Shown: piece after piece, positions 1-12,193 of the stretch
How positions within the stretch are numbered: position 1 is the stretch's first letter
Layout of the letters: each line of letters opens with the position of its first letter
NCBI GenBank assembly: GCA_030015575.1
Contig: JASDDO010000006.1
Span: 207,581,632 to 207,645,631 of the forward strand
Reading direction: 5' to 3'
DNA: 64,000 bases
Origin: Agapanthus africanus
Lineage: Eukaryota; Streptophyta; Magnoliopsida; Asparagales; Amaryllidaceae
Notes under the pieces: model-generated
Database searches by the model: none
The model's input: the letters and a program-made list of their open reading frames with translations, nothing else
Told to the model about the DNA's origin: nothing
Program-made: the position numbers and the translations under genes

Positions 1-1114
1 TAAAAGAAAAGTAAAGGAAGTAAAGAAGAGATGTTTTAGTAGTAAAGTAACCGCAATCAACAACGGTGTTGCATGTAGCTAGACCTTTAGTGAGTACGTG
101 TCGTCCTCTGGGATTCGTGGAATTTTATCCTTTTTGCTTTAGATCGGTAGAAAGAAATAGTAAAGAAAATCAAGAAAATGGTTCAAGATTTAGTTGAAAT
201 AATAGTTTCAAGAAAATCAAGAAATTTTTTTCAAGAAAGGAAATCAAGAAAATGTTCAAGACTAATTGTCAAGAAAATATGAAGAATGCTTGCAGGATTC
301 GATCGAATTTAGTAGCCATTGATGACTAATAAAGATGACTCATCTTATCTATTGACAGTTTAACACTAGATTGATGGCGATGAATGCAGATTAGGGTTTT
401 TAGGAAGAAAATAGGGTTTCTTCACTATTGTCCCTTGTCCTTTCATTGATCCCATTCATTTTCTATCTCTTCACAAAAAGATCGTCAATCTTATCTCAAA
501 TCGTGGTCAAGATTATCAAGAATTTGATATCGCGCCCGACGAGGATGTTAACGATTCTTTTGCGAAAGTTTGTAAACTTCATAAGACTTAAAAAAAGTAT
601 AGAATTTTATCATCCATCGATCTACCCTAATCCTATGAATCCTATGAAGCAGACATTTACTCACACATCATGAAAATCGAAGAAAGATTAGAGGAAGAAT
701 TCATAATGCGGAAATTTAAAGAAAGAAAAAGTGAAACTAATTATCACCTTTATTATTCAACTTCAAATTTCAACTTATTCAATCCGAGATTACAAGAAGT
801 ATTGCTTTCGATCACTCCCTTGAAGAGGTAATTTTTCCGTCGATCTTCACGTCGCTCGATCACCCTGAGTCTTGGACCTGTTGTGGATCGCATGCTCGTT
901 GATGATGATCGGCTTCATATAAAGGAGTCTTGAATGATGTCGCTCGATGAATTTCTCAATGATTCTTGATCTTAGATCTTGGATTTGTTGAATTTGTTAG
1001 CTCTTTTCTTGATTTGATTTGATCAAGAATTGGGATAAAATTGGAAAAAAAATTTCGAATTAAAAATTGGAATCTTTTCAATGTAGCCCTAGGTCCTTTT
1101 TATAACCCCTAATC
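1..1114. other. AT-rich stretch with no recognised gene
   Basis: I see no gene or element boundary here. Positions 160-290 hold an irregular run of the short motif CAAGAAA(AT), and the rest is AT-rich with only short open frames. It may be leader or older transposon remnant lying 5' of element A, but no LTR, primer site or coding match supports that. Confidence 0.4.
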
Positions 1115-1230
1115 AAGCTTCCCCAACAAACTAGGTTGTTACAAAGAAGCTTCCAGAACAAGCTAGGTTGTTACAAAGAAGCGTCCTTAACAAGCTAGGT
1201 TGTTACAAAGAAGTTTCCAGAGAACTCTCG
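1115..1230. repeat. 32-bp tandem repeat, three full units and a partial
   Basis: Units begin at 1115, 1147 and 1179 and each ends in CTAGGTTGTTACAAAG. A degenerate fourth unit starts at 1211. The three full units differ at only a few bases near their 5' ends. No function is visible. The array lies just before a GC-rich hairpin resembling those in retrotransposon leaders elsewhere in this window. Confidence 0.8.
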
Positions 1231-1249
1231 AACTCCATGTCCCTGAATT

Positions 1250-1299
1250 GGCCGCGGATCCACAGCGACTCGGCCTGACTCGGCCGCGGTTCCGCGGCC
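1250..1299. other. GC-rich hairpin of the GGTTCCGCGG type
   Basis: Arm GGCCGCGGATCC (1250-1261) pairs with GGTTCCGCGGCC (1288-1299) with one mismatch. The intervening bases repeat ACTCGGCC, as does the leader of element B near 20137-20160. This may be what is left of the leader of element A or of an older element. Confidence 0.55.
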
Positions 1300-1635
1300 T
1301 ATTGGTGAGCTCGTTGCTTCAAACTTATGTGGTCTTATTCTGTTGATCTCTGGGTCTTTATGTGATATCTGGAATCTTCTTATCTCTTCTGAATTTCTGC
1401 CAGTATTTGATTCTTTGACTTTCTTGTATTTTATCGGCAGATTCCTAATTCCCGATATCTGACCTGAGCTAATCTTGCACAAGATCTCAATGAAGAATGT
1501 GAGATACAAAATATTATGCGTAAAAATATTAAATATACAATTTCCTTCATAATGTTGATTATAATGTATAACACATGGTAAATGATATTTTGCAGATGAA
1601 CTTCTAATATGTGTTATATTTATAGAAAATACATT

Positions 1636-2642
1636 TAGATGATTAAGAAAAGTAAGGAAATTGACACGTTGAAAAATGAGTTGTATATCGACTTGGTCCT
1701 CCAGTCCCTTCCCTCGACCTATGCCCAGTTCGTATTGAATTTCAATATGAACAGTATGGAAGTTTCACTTTCTGAGATCCTCAGCATGTTGAGGATGGCA
1801 TAGATCACCTTGAACAAAAGCAAGGAGACACCTGCTCTTTTTGTTGGAGGATCTTCTTCTTCTAGATCCAAGGCCAAGGCCAAAGAGGAGAAGAAGAAGG
1901 CCCCTACCAAACTGAGGGAAGGTGTGCAGAAGGTGGCGGGAAAGGGAAAGGGAAACATAGGAGGGGCAATCACAAAGGAAGAGTGATTCTATTGTCGGAA
2001 GAAGGGTCATTGGAGGAAGGACTGCAGGGCCCTAAAGGCCAAGAATCAGGACACGAAGCAGGTTGTGGCTTCGGCTTCAGGTGTGTTCATGATTGAAAAC
2101 GGCTTTTCCATAAACTCTACTTCCTGGGTATTAGATACCGGATCAGGATCTTACATCTGTAATTCTTTGCAGGTGCTGAGAAGCCGTAGGGTTTTGAGGA
2201 AAGGTGATATGACCCTCAGGGTTGGCAATGGAGCCAGTGTGGACGCAGTTGCAGTAGGGGAATATCACCTTGGATTGGCGAGTGGACATATTTTTTGTTA
2301 CATAACTGCTTTTGTGTACCTAGTATGTTGTGTAATATTATATCAGTGTCTTTATTATCAAATGAAGGATATAATTTTGCACTTGTAAGTGATATTATCA
2401 ACATTCACCTAAATCATGAAATGGTTGGGTCGGGTACACTAAGCAACGGAATATACATTCTCAATCAATATCAAGTTTTCAACGTCCAAAACAGACTAAA
2501 AAGAAAAGCTCCAGAATCAAACCAATCTTTTCTATGGCATTGTAGACTCGGTCATATCAATGAAATACGACTAACAAAGTTACATAAAGAAGGATACTTA
2601 GATCTGTTTGAGTATCAATCATATGCTACTTGTCAATCATGT
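1636..2642 (+). pseudogene. Element A gag-protease-integrase N-terminal pseudogene
   Basis: The reading matches the gag of element B from the segment ending LQSLPSTYAQF, through a lysine/serine-rich linker, to a CX2CX4HX4C zinc knuckle near 1984-2027. The first knuckle cysteine codon is now TGA (1984-1986), and another stop is TAG at 1801-1803. The protease motif LDTGSG follows near 2131-2148. A frameshift near 2290 leads into the gag-pre-integrase region and the integrase HHCC zinc finger (WHCRLGH near 2535-2555, CQSC near 2630), where the solo LTR cuts in. The product would have been the capsid and the processing part of the polyprotein. Confidence 0.85.
2638..2642. repeat. Target-site duplication CATGT around the solo LTR
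   Basis: CATGT at 2638-2642 is repeated at 7001-7005, exactly abutting TG...CA ends at 2643 and 7000. Removing 2643-7005 restores the alignment of the integrase pseudogene with elements B and C. This makes a 5-bp integrase-type duplication likely. Confidence 0.8.
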
Positions 2643-3079
2643 TGTAACATTTTAGAAAAATAAAATATTATTTTAGGGATTTAAGGAATTAAAATAATAA
2701 ATTTCATGAATATTATTATAAATGTGAGAATTGGTTTTAAATGATGTGGTATAATTATATATGTATGGTTCGGGAAATATTTGGAGAATTAGTGTAATTA
2801 TTGATTTTCCAAGAATTTATATGAATTGGGTATTTAATAATTAATTATACCATTATTTGTATACGAGTTTATTACTAAACTTGATTAATATTCACAAATC
2901 TTGCATTAATCCGGTTTATGCAATCGACATGCACCATAGCATGTCACACATACATGTTACATTTTTATTGATATGAATTATGTCTTCATCCTTGTCTTAA
3001 AAAATGTTTTTGGTTTCAAAAAAAAAGATAGGAGATATTTGTGTAGAGAGGGGGACAAGGAAGTATAGGCAAAAGGGGG

Positions 3080-3102
3080 AAGAGAGAGAGAGAGAGAGAG
3101 AA
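3080..3102. repeat. (GA)n microsatellite
   Basis: An uninterrupted AG dinucleotide run inside the solo LTR, followed directly by pyrimidine-rich CT/TC sequence from about 3120. The purine/pyrimidine switch is common in LTR promoter-proximal regions, but no TATA box was identified. Confidence 0.8.
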
Positions 3103-4365
3103 GGGTGTCCTTGACCATGGCTCATATTCTCTTCATTTCTTCATTCTTCTTCTCACCTTCATCTTCTCCATCTCCTTATCCTCTTCCTCAAATCCTACTA
3201 CACCCCTTGAAACATCCTCCAAATCACCACACATCCTTCACAAAAATGGTGCAAAAACTCACTACAAACCTTTTGGACCTATCAAGTTGAGGTTTTGAGG
3301 ACTTTGGGCAACTCAAGAATTTTCTTGAGTTGCCAAATGAGATATAATCCTACACTATTAGTTTAGAATCTTGTTTTCCTCATATCTTATTGTAGTTTAG
3401 AGTAAAAACAATTGTGATTTAGAGATCTTTGAATTTTCCAAGTTGAGCTTTAGGTGATATTATGAATTAAAAAGGGTGTAATTGAGGTTTAGACTTGATT
3501 ACAACCCCTCTAGTGTCATTTTGAACCAACATTTAGTGTAGAAAACCCCAAAATATTTGAACTTTAGACTTCCGATGTCGGTTTCTTTAACCCTTAAGGA
3601 CTACAGAGAATCTGGAGCAACCCGTTATCTTTATAAGAAAATCAAACAATATTAGTGACCTAGATAGAGCACCACAAGACCATCACAGAAGAACGAGGCA
3701 CCAATTATTGGGTTAGGCCGGCGGCGCCGGGTCCTGTAGCATGCCTCGCCGGGCGAGTTTTGGGATTAGGTGATGGGGTTTGGCCAGTATCTCACACTCC
3801 CTATAATATAGCCTCTGTATTGTTAGTATGGCCCTACACTGCTTGTACCTAAATCTGGGAGTGATTTCCTTAGTTTCCGTATTGCGTTTTGTGATTTCTT
3901 AAAACTTGGTTTTTGTAATTGAGGCCGGATTTCATCGTGGAATGTTTGTATGTTAACGACAGAGATTAATTGGTTGTTTTGCACGCGTAGGCTATAGGTT
4001 CTAACCTATAAGCACTTCGTATGCCGTATCGGTTTTCAGACTTAGTTTTAATAGCATTTTGATTGTGTATTCGCTGTAGGTACCCCGTGTGGATATCGTA
4101 CGACAAGCGAGAGTGTGGCGTCATCGACTTCGGTGAGCGAGGATCAAGGTGAGTAGATTTATATCTACGGGAGAAGTCGGATGGATGGCGTATAGCACCC
4201 CCGTAAATTCGTAGATTAGGATGTGTATGGTATGTATATGTGTAGTACGGATACTTAGAAAATAGGGTTTTCTAGGAAACCATGGGTAGATTAAGCGTAC
4301 TTGAAGAAGATTGCTCTTAGTTTAGTTCTTAGTCGCGAACCCGTAGTGTATAGGTTGTCACACAC

Positions 4366-4470
4366 ACACGCACACATGAGAGAGGATATATAGGTGTATA
4401 TGTATGTGTGTGTGTGTGTGTGTATGTATATATGTATGGATGCGTTATTATATAGACACACACACACATA
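4366..4470. repeat. CA/TG/TA dinucleotide-rich microsatellite cluster
   Basis: Successive ACACAC, TGTGTG and TATATG runs inside the solo LTR. The reading frames they create are low-complexity and are not genes. Confidence 0.75.
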
Positions 4471-4664
4471 TGGTATACATATACGTATAAGACGAGGATA
4501 CAAAATGTTGAACGGATATGAGTCGATATGATCGGGCATGATGCCGTGAGATTTTGATATATGATTGAGTCATGATATTGTATATGATATGATGTTATAA
4601 TGGATCGTTGGGCTATTTGTATTCATATATGCGATAATATATGAATTGATGATATTAGAATGTA

Positions 4665-4880
4665 TGAGGCTTTAGAACCGTACCCTTGACCATGATATTG
4701 TACGATGATGATGCCATATGAATGATGATGTATATATGATATTTGACCCGTGCCCTCGATTTTGAGGATGCCGTACGATGGTTATTACCGTACGAGGTAT
4801 ATATGATGATTGATCCGCACTCGACTCATGGATGCCGTACGATAGATATTACCGTACTTGATGATATGAGGCTGGATCGC
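4665..4880. repeat. Degenerate tandem repeats around GATGCCGTACGAT
   Basis: Two clear copies of the block GATGCCGTACGAT followed by TATTACCGTAC lie at about 4767 and 4830, with a weaker one near 4700. The period is roughly 60-65 bp. They lie inside the solo LTR; function is unknown. Confidence 0.55.
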
Positions 4881-7005
4881 CGACTATTAGATATATCGAC
4901 TCGGATACGTATAGTCTTCCACTTCTTGACCCAGGTTTTAGTTTAGCTTTTAGTTAGTTTCTTAAATTATTAAGTAGATGCTAGACTAGGCTTGAGTCAT
5001 ACATATTTTCAAAACTAACGAATCGTGAGTATTTTCAAGGGACAATCCGAAGGATGCTATGGATTTTTCAACGGAAAAATCTTTTCTCAAAAACACCGTA
5101 GCCCCTATTTTTCTAAAAACCACGATTCATTCTATTTCAAACACTAAAACTGTATGACTCTTATACAGATATGTATATTTTGTTATGTTGCGTTTACTAT
5201 TCACTTTTCCGTTATATTCATGTTGCTCTCATTGTATTTTATATATACATATGTTTTTTCTTTTGCTATTATGAGCTCGTCTGTTAGGGCACCAGCACCA
5301 TTACCGATGATGCGTATGTTGCACGTACACTTGCTTGCTATCTCACACACATTATCATCGGTAATTTCCATGTCACGTACACACTATAGAACCTTTACTC
5401 CATTCATATAATCTGAAAATCTGTAGATGTAGCATTGTTTTGCATTCAAAATATTAAAATGCTAGTGTAGACATTGTATCTCTTACTTAGAATACCACAT
5501 GCATTTGCATCCGTACATTCTAGTTATGCACTGATCAGTAGCTTTATGTCGGTATTTATTATCTCATTGTATACTGCATTCATTGTGATTCTCTTGGAGA
5601 TTTCCGTATTCATGAGATTTCTGGATTTGGGGAAAACCGCAAAGGAATTTCATAAAACTTATATTAATTTTTAAATAGAGATTGCGGTTTTCTTGTGACA
5701 TGATGTGTGTAGCGTCCACCATGAGTTTTCTCGGTTCTTGAGCCACGTATGTACACATACCCGATTCGAGGAGGGGGATACACCGTCTGCGTGTACACGG
5801 TGGACCCGGTGAGGTACCCCGGGACAAGATGGACGTATTGAGAAGGCATTGAGCCCGGCAGGGGAGCACTACCGACCGGTGATATTTGACTCGGCGGACA
5901 TCCGGAGGATACCGACCGTAGTCGTGTGATCAGATGATTTGGGCCGATCTGGACTGACGGAGCCTGAGATTTATGAGGATTTTGTGTCGCTGATGGACAC
6001 GGTTTTCATGATATTTTCGAGTGTCGATGCTTGGCACTTAGGTTTATCCTGATTTTTCTGTGTCGTTGTTGGAAACGCTCATTTAGTGATGCGTTCATAC
6101 ATCATACATGTGACATGTAGTTATTTTATGATACAGACACGAGTACCTGACCTTACACATATGTCTATATTATCACCTCTACTGTTACTCGATGTTATCG
6201 TGCTACTATTATTATTGTACTCTATTGTATGTCTTAGGAGATCGTCATACATGCGATTTCTACTCGGTGATGTTTTTTACTCATGAGTTGGCAACTCACC
6301 CCCGTTGTGCCACAGTTTCTTGAAGGTTTAGCCGTACAGGTTCCGTAGCGGCTTCGCTGGCATACCACTTCCTTCCGGGTGATTGCATTGGTAGGTGGGA
6401 CACATTGCTTCGTGACCGCCATTTTATACTTGTATATTTATTTCTGTTGTATCTAGTTAAAAGCTCCATCAACCAGACTATGTGTATTTAGTAGACTTAG
6501 AAACCACAGTTTGTATATTCTTTCGGCCTTAGAGTTGCGGTTATGTATTATTCTGATTTTCTGGTTCTCGATGATGCTTAGTTTCTTGCTTTCTTTCTAG
6601 TTTTTGATCCTCGACTTCGGTGTTGTATATTTATATTGCTTGTGTGTTTGTTTCCGCCAATTGGCGAAGAGCTAGCTCCCGCTTGGGGATGCCTTTTATT
6701 GTTATTACTTGTATTTTTTTCGTGTTAATATATACAAAGGAGGTGCTGTCGAAATTTCAAATGACAAAAAGGTTTTCAAGTTAGTTACAAATATAGTGTT
6801 TTCACACATTACTACGTATATGTGTGTATATATATATAAGAATAAACTTGATTTCAGTAAACCTTATTTCAAAACTTCACCTCCACTATTTTTCCTAAAA
6901 GGTTTAGATTTCTGGGCTTTTGGCTTACTTGAATTAGGTGTGGTCCTATAGACTTCACATGATTCAAGTGCCAGTCACGTTCCTTTTCCTGGTCATGACA
7001 CATGT

Positions 7006-9540
7006 ATCATAGGAAAGATGACAAAAACTCCATTCACTGGACACGGAGAAAGAGTCACTGAGCTCCTGGGACTCATACACAGCAACGTGTGTGGGCCATT
7101 GTCTACATATGCACGAAGTGGCTATTCCTACTTCATTACTTTCACAGATGATTTCTCTAGGTATGGACATGTATTCTTAATGAAACATAAATTCGAGGCC
7201 TTAGAGAAATTTTGCGGAAAAGCAAACCGGCAAAAGTATCAAGATGCTCCGTTCCAATAGGGGCGGAGAATACTTAAGTGCCGAGTTCCTGGAACACCTA
7301 AAAGAGAATGGAATTCTCTTTGAACTTACTCCTCCATGCACACCACAATACAACGGTGTATCAGAAAGACGGAATCACACCTTACTAGATATGGTGCGTT
7401 CCATGATGAGTAGTGCTGAGTTGCCGCCAACCTTCTGGGGTTATGCACTGGAATCTGCTGCATACCTATTGAACAAGTTCCAACTAAGTCTTTGCCTACC
7501 ACTCCATATGAAATGTGGAGTGGGAAGAAACCCTGTCTTAAGTATTTGAAGATATGGGACTGTCCTGGCTTTGTCAAAAAGGTGTATCTGGACAAACTAG
7601 AGGCACGTTCAGTACTATGTAAGTTTGTGGGATACCCCAAGAATTCTAGGGGGTATTATTTCTATCACGCTGGGGAACAAAAGATCTTTGTTTCTCTTCA
7701 TGGAAACTCAATTTCTCGAAAAAGAGATAAGTGGGAGCGCGATGAAGCTGGAAGAAATTCCAGAATCACAGACTATTACTGAAAACTTAGTAGAACCTGA
7801 GACTTCAATAGAACAGGACGTACCCACTCCACTCCGTAGATCTAGTAGGCTATCTCATCCGCTCGAGAGATACTGCAGTTTTCTCGTAGATGAGGATCGA
7901 GAGGACTGCGTCATCGACGATGATGAGCCGACTAGTTTTCAGCAAGCCATCACGAGTAAAGTCTCGGTGAAGTGGATGGATGCTTTACGAACCGAGATGG
8001 AATCCATGTACACAAACAAAGTCTGAACTTTGGATTTTTCTCCTACTGGGGTAAAACCCGTAGGATGCAAATGGATCTTCAAAAAGAAGATTGGTGTAGA
8101 CGGTCAGGTAGAAACCTACAAAGCTAGACTTGTTGCTAAAGGTTTTCGTCAAAGACCAGGATTGGACTATGATGAACCTTTTTCACCAGTGGCTATGCTT
8201 AAATCCATTCGGATCCTACTTGCCATTGCTTCCTTCCATGACTATGAGATCTGGCAGATGGATGTTAAAACCGTATTTCTAAATGGAAGTTTAGAAGAGT
8301 GTGTTTTCATGGATCAACCAGAGGGCTCTGTAGATAGTGGGAGCAGTGGAAAAGTGTGCAAGTTTCTTAAATCCATTTATGGATTAAAGCAGGCATCGCA
8401 GAGTTGGAACATCTGCTTTGATGAGACGGTCAGGGAATTTGACATTATCAAAAATGTAGATGAACCCTGTATTTATAAGAAGATTGTAGGGAGAACTATG
8501 GTATTCCTCGTTTTATACGTTGATGACATTCTCCTAATAGGAAATGACGTTCCTATGCTACAATCGACCAAGCTGTTCTTGTCATAGAAGTTTTCTATGA
8601 AAGACCTGGGTGATGCCTCGTACATTCTGAGGATTAAGATCTATCGTGATAGATCTAAAAGAATGTTGGGACTTTCACAGTCGAGGTACATTGACACCGT
8701 ACTAAAGAGGTTTAGTATGGAAGATTCTAAGTGTGGCAATTTGCCCGCTTGTCATGGAATCATCCTCTCCAAAAACATGTCTCCCAAGACTGACGAGGAG
8801 AGGGCTCGCATGAGCATAGTACTCTACGCTTCGGCGGTAGGGTCAATAATATATGCGATGTTATGTACTAAACCAGATGTAGCTTACACACTTAGCGTGG
8901 TAAGCAGATATCAGTCTGACCCAGGTGAGAAACATTGGATAGCAGTTAAGAACATTCTTAAGTATCTGAGAAGGACTAAAGAGATGTTCCTGGTATACGG
9001 TAATGGGGACTTACAGATCAAGGGTTTTACCGACTTTGGCTTCCAAAGTGACAAGGATGACTCTAAATCTGCCTCGGGTTATGTGTTTACCATCAACGGA
9101 GGGGCGGTCTGTTAGAAAAGCTCCAAACAAGATACCGTAGTAGACTCGATGATGGAGGCTGAGTATATCGCTGCGAGCGATGCCGCAAAAGAGGCAGTCT
9201 GGATCAGGAAGTTCATTTCTGAACTTCAGGTGGTTCCATCCATTGCTAATCCAATACCTTTGTATTGCAATAACAATGGAGCTATGGCTTTGGCAAAGGA
9301 TTAACGGTCCTATCAGAAATCCAGACATATCTTGAGGCGGTATCACCTGATCAGGGAGATCGTGGATCGCTAGGAGATCGAGGTATGGAGAGTGGACACA
9401 AAAGACAACACGGCAGATCCATTCACCAAGGTCATCTCTCAAGTCCAGTTTGAGAGACTGTTCGAGATGTTGGGCATGCGGTACGCCAGCTACTGGGTCT
9501 AGTGTAGACAGTGGGTACTCATTGCGCCAATTACAGGCCT
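7006..9540 (+). pseudogene. Element A integrase-RT-RNase H pseudogene
   Basis: The integrase core resumes after the solo LTR with GKMTKTPFTGHG-like residues. About 22 bases are deleted near 7220, shifting frame. The catalytic block NGVSERRN is at about 7353-7376, and a further frameshift lies near 7480. The RT part shows QMDVKTVFLNG (near 8255) and YVDDILLIGND (near 8516). RNase H follows, with TMEAEY weakened to MMEAEY near 9150. In-frame stops include TGA 8024-8026, TAG 8585-8587, TAG 9113-9115 and a stop near 9301. Several are W-to-stop or Q-to-stop changes, as expected from deamination of methylated DNA. No active product is possible. Confidence 0.9.
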
Positions 9541-9541
9541 T

Positions 9542-9557
9542 AGTGCAAGTGGAAGAT
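9542..9557 (+). promoter_or_regulatory. Polypurine tract of element A
   Basis: AGTGCAAGTGGAAGAT ends one base before the LTR starts TGTTGG. The same tract with small changes precedes the 3' LTRs of B, C and E1. It primes plus-strand DNA synthesis in LTR elements. Confidence 0.8.
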
Positions 9558-11308
9558 TGTTGGATATGTATGCCCTAGAGGCCTTCATTGTACAGGATGT
9601 TAGGGGTATATATGTACAGGATAATCTTGCTTGATATGATAGTATGCTATTTGGTTTGTCTTTATCTTAACATGTGATATGTTTTACTTTGTATTTCATA
9701 TCTTGTATACATGTTGATAAAGCCCATCGAATCTTTGCATGACTACATGCGTTGTGATGGCGATCATACTAGTGGGAGTTGGGTAGTCTATAGGCACATC
9801 CTTAAAAGCCTCCCTAGTCGTAGGAGTATCGAGACTGGACATTGTTACTCCAGAGTAGACTAGTGTATACATATCTACACCCTGACGAGGGGCGATGGAT
9901 TGGTACCGCAACCATTGGTGAGGTGCACCTAAGATTGTATACAGGTGCTCACTGGATGTGAGTACACCGGACAGGACTCGCTGAGAACTAACTAGATGGT
10001 ATTATACCTAGCGTTAGATAGCAGTTCTCTAGTGACATGAGTGCAGATAGTCTATCGACCTGAGGTTGTCATTTGTCTCGTGTGAGTTCCCACTATGCTT
10101 TTATTACTACCCTACCACGGCTCAAAGGAGTCGTGCAAACAGGTTTTAGTTGGGTACAGTCCCGAGCCACATGGAGTCAGAGAGTGACTGTTGGGGATTC
10201 ATCTCTCCCGGTATAGGGAGTCGATTTCGCGCTGTGATCGGTTGGACATAACCATAAGTCCCTGGCCAGGGCTGATTGAGAATTACTGGTGGTCGGACCA
10301 GTAGATTCTCGGATGGTCTTGAGCCACAACGACACGACTTGTCTGGTTATTAGGGGTCTGACGTTTCTACCCTCCTAGACCTTACATGCGATACTCTTAG
10401 ACGAACAGACCAGACTGCACGGAGATTGTCACGGATAGGCTCGGTTGGGGTTTCAGATGAGTTCGCTCGTCGACCTCCTTTTTGACATGTACCTGGGTTG
10501 CTGTTACGTACAACTAGTGCCACTGATGGACTTGTGGTTAAACCCACTGCCAGTGTACTATCGAGTCTTTAGAGTCCCATACAGAGGGTTTCCCTGGATC
10601 AGGCGTCCGTATGGTCTTACGGTAGGGTTTCGATCACATACATGTACTGACTACACGGTTGATGTTCAGACGGATAATACTTGTGGGCTTTGGTTTAAGT
10701 CGTATCCTAGTATTATACTATTGGATTATACTTGTCTCTATGTATCCGTATTTTTCGGAATACGGATATGGGTATGTATATACGATGATGGCATTCTTGT
10801 AATTTCACAAGAATGAGCTTCTAGAAGGAGACACCTCATTATTGATTTATCCTTTTTTTCTAAAGGATTAATGAGGTGGAAATTAGGAGACACTTGAGGA
10901 ATAGTTTGAAAGCCTGGCTTTGTTACTTGTTTATTCATTGTAGTTCCTATTCAAGTATGGTTGATTATTTGTGAGTTAAAAATTCCATGCTTGAATTATT
11001 GTCATGAGACTTAGTCATACTCTCATCTCATTCTCATGTTCATTATCACATTCTCATTCTCTCTCCTAGATTTCATCTCCTCCTCCCTCAAGCTCATCCC
11101 TTCACATGTGTTGTGATCCATTGAGATTTGAGACTAATTAATCCATAAATCACTCTCTACATCTACTTAGTAATCTCATCTAGCACATTAGATCACCAAG
11201 TTACCTCACTTGATCTTGGAGCTTGACCATAGGCCATCGGGTGGATCTTCTACGGCCTAAAGGAGACCGGCAACCGAGTTCGTTTGAAGTTTTGGAGGAG
11301 CCAAAAAA
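9558..11308 (+). repeat. 3' LTR of element A (truncated by element C)
   Basis: Starts TGTTGGATATGTATGCCC, an Angela/BARE-type LTR start. It shares blocks with the LTRs of C and E (GATCATACTAGTGGGAG, CTCTCCCGGTAT, TGGTTTAAG). The sequence runs 1,751 bp until element C begins after a run of A at 11303-11308. The rest of this LTR should lie beyond the right end of the window. Confidence 0.75.
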
Positions 11309-11315
11309 TGTTAGT

Positions 11316-11508
11316 TATATGTATGCCCTAGAGGCCATTATTGTACATGTGATGTATATGTATGCCCTAGAGGTCATTATTGTACATGTGATGTATATGT
11401 ATACCCTAGAGGCCATTATTGTACATGTGATGTATATGTATCCCTAGAGGCCATTATTGTACATGTGATGTATATGTATCCCTAGAGGCCATTATTGTGC
11501 ATGTGATG
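11316..11508. repeat. Five tandem copies of a 38-39-bp LTR-start unit
   Basis: Three 39-bp and two 38-bp units, each containing CCCTAGAGGCCATTATTGTA with one-base variants. The 3' LTR of the same element has only one unit at 37253-37290. The array therefore expanded in the 5' LTR after insertion, or contracted in the 3' LTR. Confidence 0.9.
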
Positions 11509-12188
11509 TTTATGATAATGGATGCTTGGATATATATAGAGAGAGGACTTTCTTGCTCGACATGATAGTATGCTATCTGGTTGCCCTTTGTCTTAACATG
11601 TTGACCAGTATAAGTGATGCTGTTTTTCTCTCACATGTTGATGAAGCCCTTAGGATGTGTACTTGACTACCAGGACAATGATGGATATCATACTAGTGGG
11701 GCCAAAGGTAGTCCACAAGTACACCCTATAACTATTCCTAGTCGAGGGTGTATCGAGACAGGGCATCGATATTCTAGAGTAGACTAGCGTATACGCATCT
11801 TGACCCATATGATGGGCGATGGATGATCCCACATCCATTAGTGTTTGAAAACAAAGATGGTATACGGGTGCTCAGTGGAGACTGGGTACACTGAACGGAC
11901 TCGCCGAGAACTCCTAGCTGGTATTATACCTATCGTCATATAGCAGTTCTCTGGTGACACTGGTACAGGTTAATCTGTAGACCCGAGATCGTCATAGAGT
12001 CTTGTGTGATTCCCACTGTGCTTTGATTTCCACCTTACCATGTTCATGAGAATGTGCAAAACGGTGGCTTTTGGGTACAGTCCCGAATCACAAGGAGGCA
12101 ATGAGCGATAGGAGGGGATTCGTCTCTCCCGGTATTAGGGGGTGATGTTGCGCTGTGCTCGATTGGCCATAAGGATAAGTTCCTGGAC

Positions 12189-12193
12189 AGGGC
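12189..12193. repeat. Target-site duplication AGGGC around element B
   Basis: AGGGC at 12189-12193 is repeated at 22555-22559, directly outside the two LTR ends of element B. Confidence 0.95.

Larger units (their letters stand above)
2643..7000 (+). mobile_element. 4.36-kb solo LTR, Ty3/gypsy Tekay/Del-like
   Basis: The insert opens TGTAACATTTTAG and closes GGTCATGACA, the terminal style of Tekay/Del chromovirus LTRs, and is flanked by CATGT. I found no second LTR copy, primer site, polypurine tract or gag/pol coding inside it. The simplest reading is a solo LTR left by recombination between two LTRs. It contains a GA run (about 3080-3102), TG/TA-rich runs (about 4366-4470), degenerate repeats around GATGCCGTACGAT (4665-4880) and the stretch GTTGGCAACTCACCCCC near 6285-6302, which also occurs in plant gypsy LTRs as I recall. 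Short open frames inside it look incidental. A different element type with TG/CA ends is the alternative. Confidence 0.7.
1636..11308 (+). mobile_element. Element A: degenerate Ty1/copia (Angela-like), split by a solo LTR
   Basis: This is the outermost element that can be recognised. It runs from the C-terminal part of gag through protease, integrase, RT and RNase H into a 3' LTR that starts at 9558. A 4,358-bp solo LTR interrupts the integrase zinc domain, and element C breaks the 3' LTR at 11308. The 5' LTR, primer site and the first half of gag are missing; the 5' break lies near 1636 but its nature is unclear. The LTR opening is typical of Angela/BARE elements. Many stop codons and frameshifts show it is long dead. 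Confidence 0.85.
11309..12193 (+). repeat. 5' LTR of element C, first part
   Basis: Begins TGTTAGTTATATGTATGCCC and stops at the TSD AGGGC where element B is inserted. It continues at 22560. The same sequence continues uninterrupted in the 3' LTR copy near 47640-47655 (GGCCAGGGCTGCTACGG), proving the junction. Confidence 0.9.

Noticed and set aside
3105-3290. 61-codon frame with a hydrophobic, signal-like start inside the solo LTR
   Set aside because: It is a low-complexity Ser/Pro/Phe translation of a pyrimidine-rich stretch next to the GA run, with no supporting context.
11316-11508. Tandem array considered as a CRISPR-like or satellite array
   Set aside because: Units are directly adjacent with no spacers and are derived from the LTR start of C.
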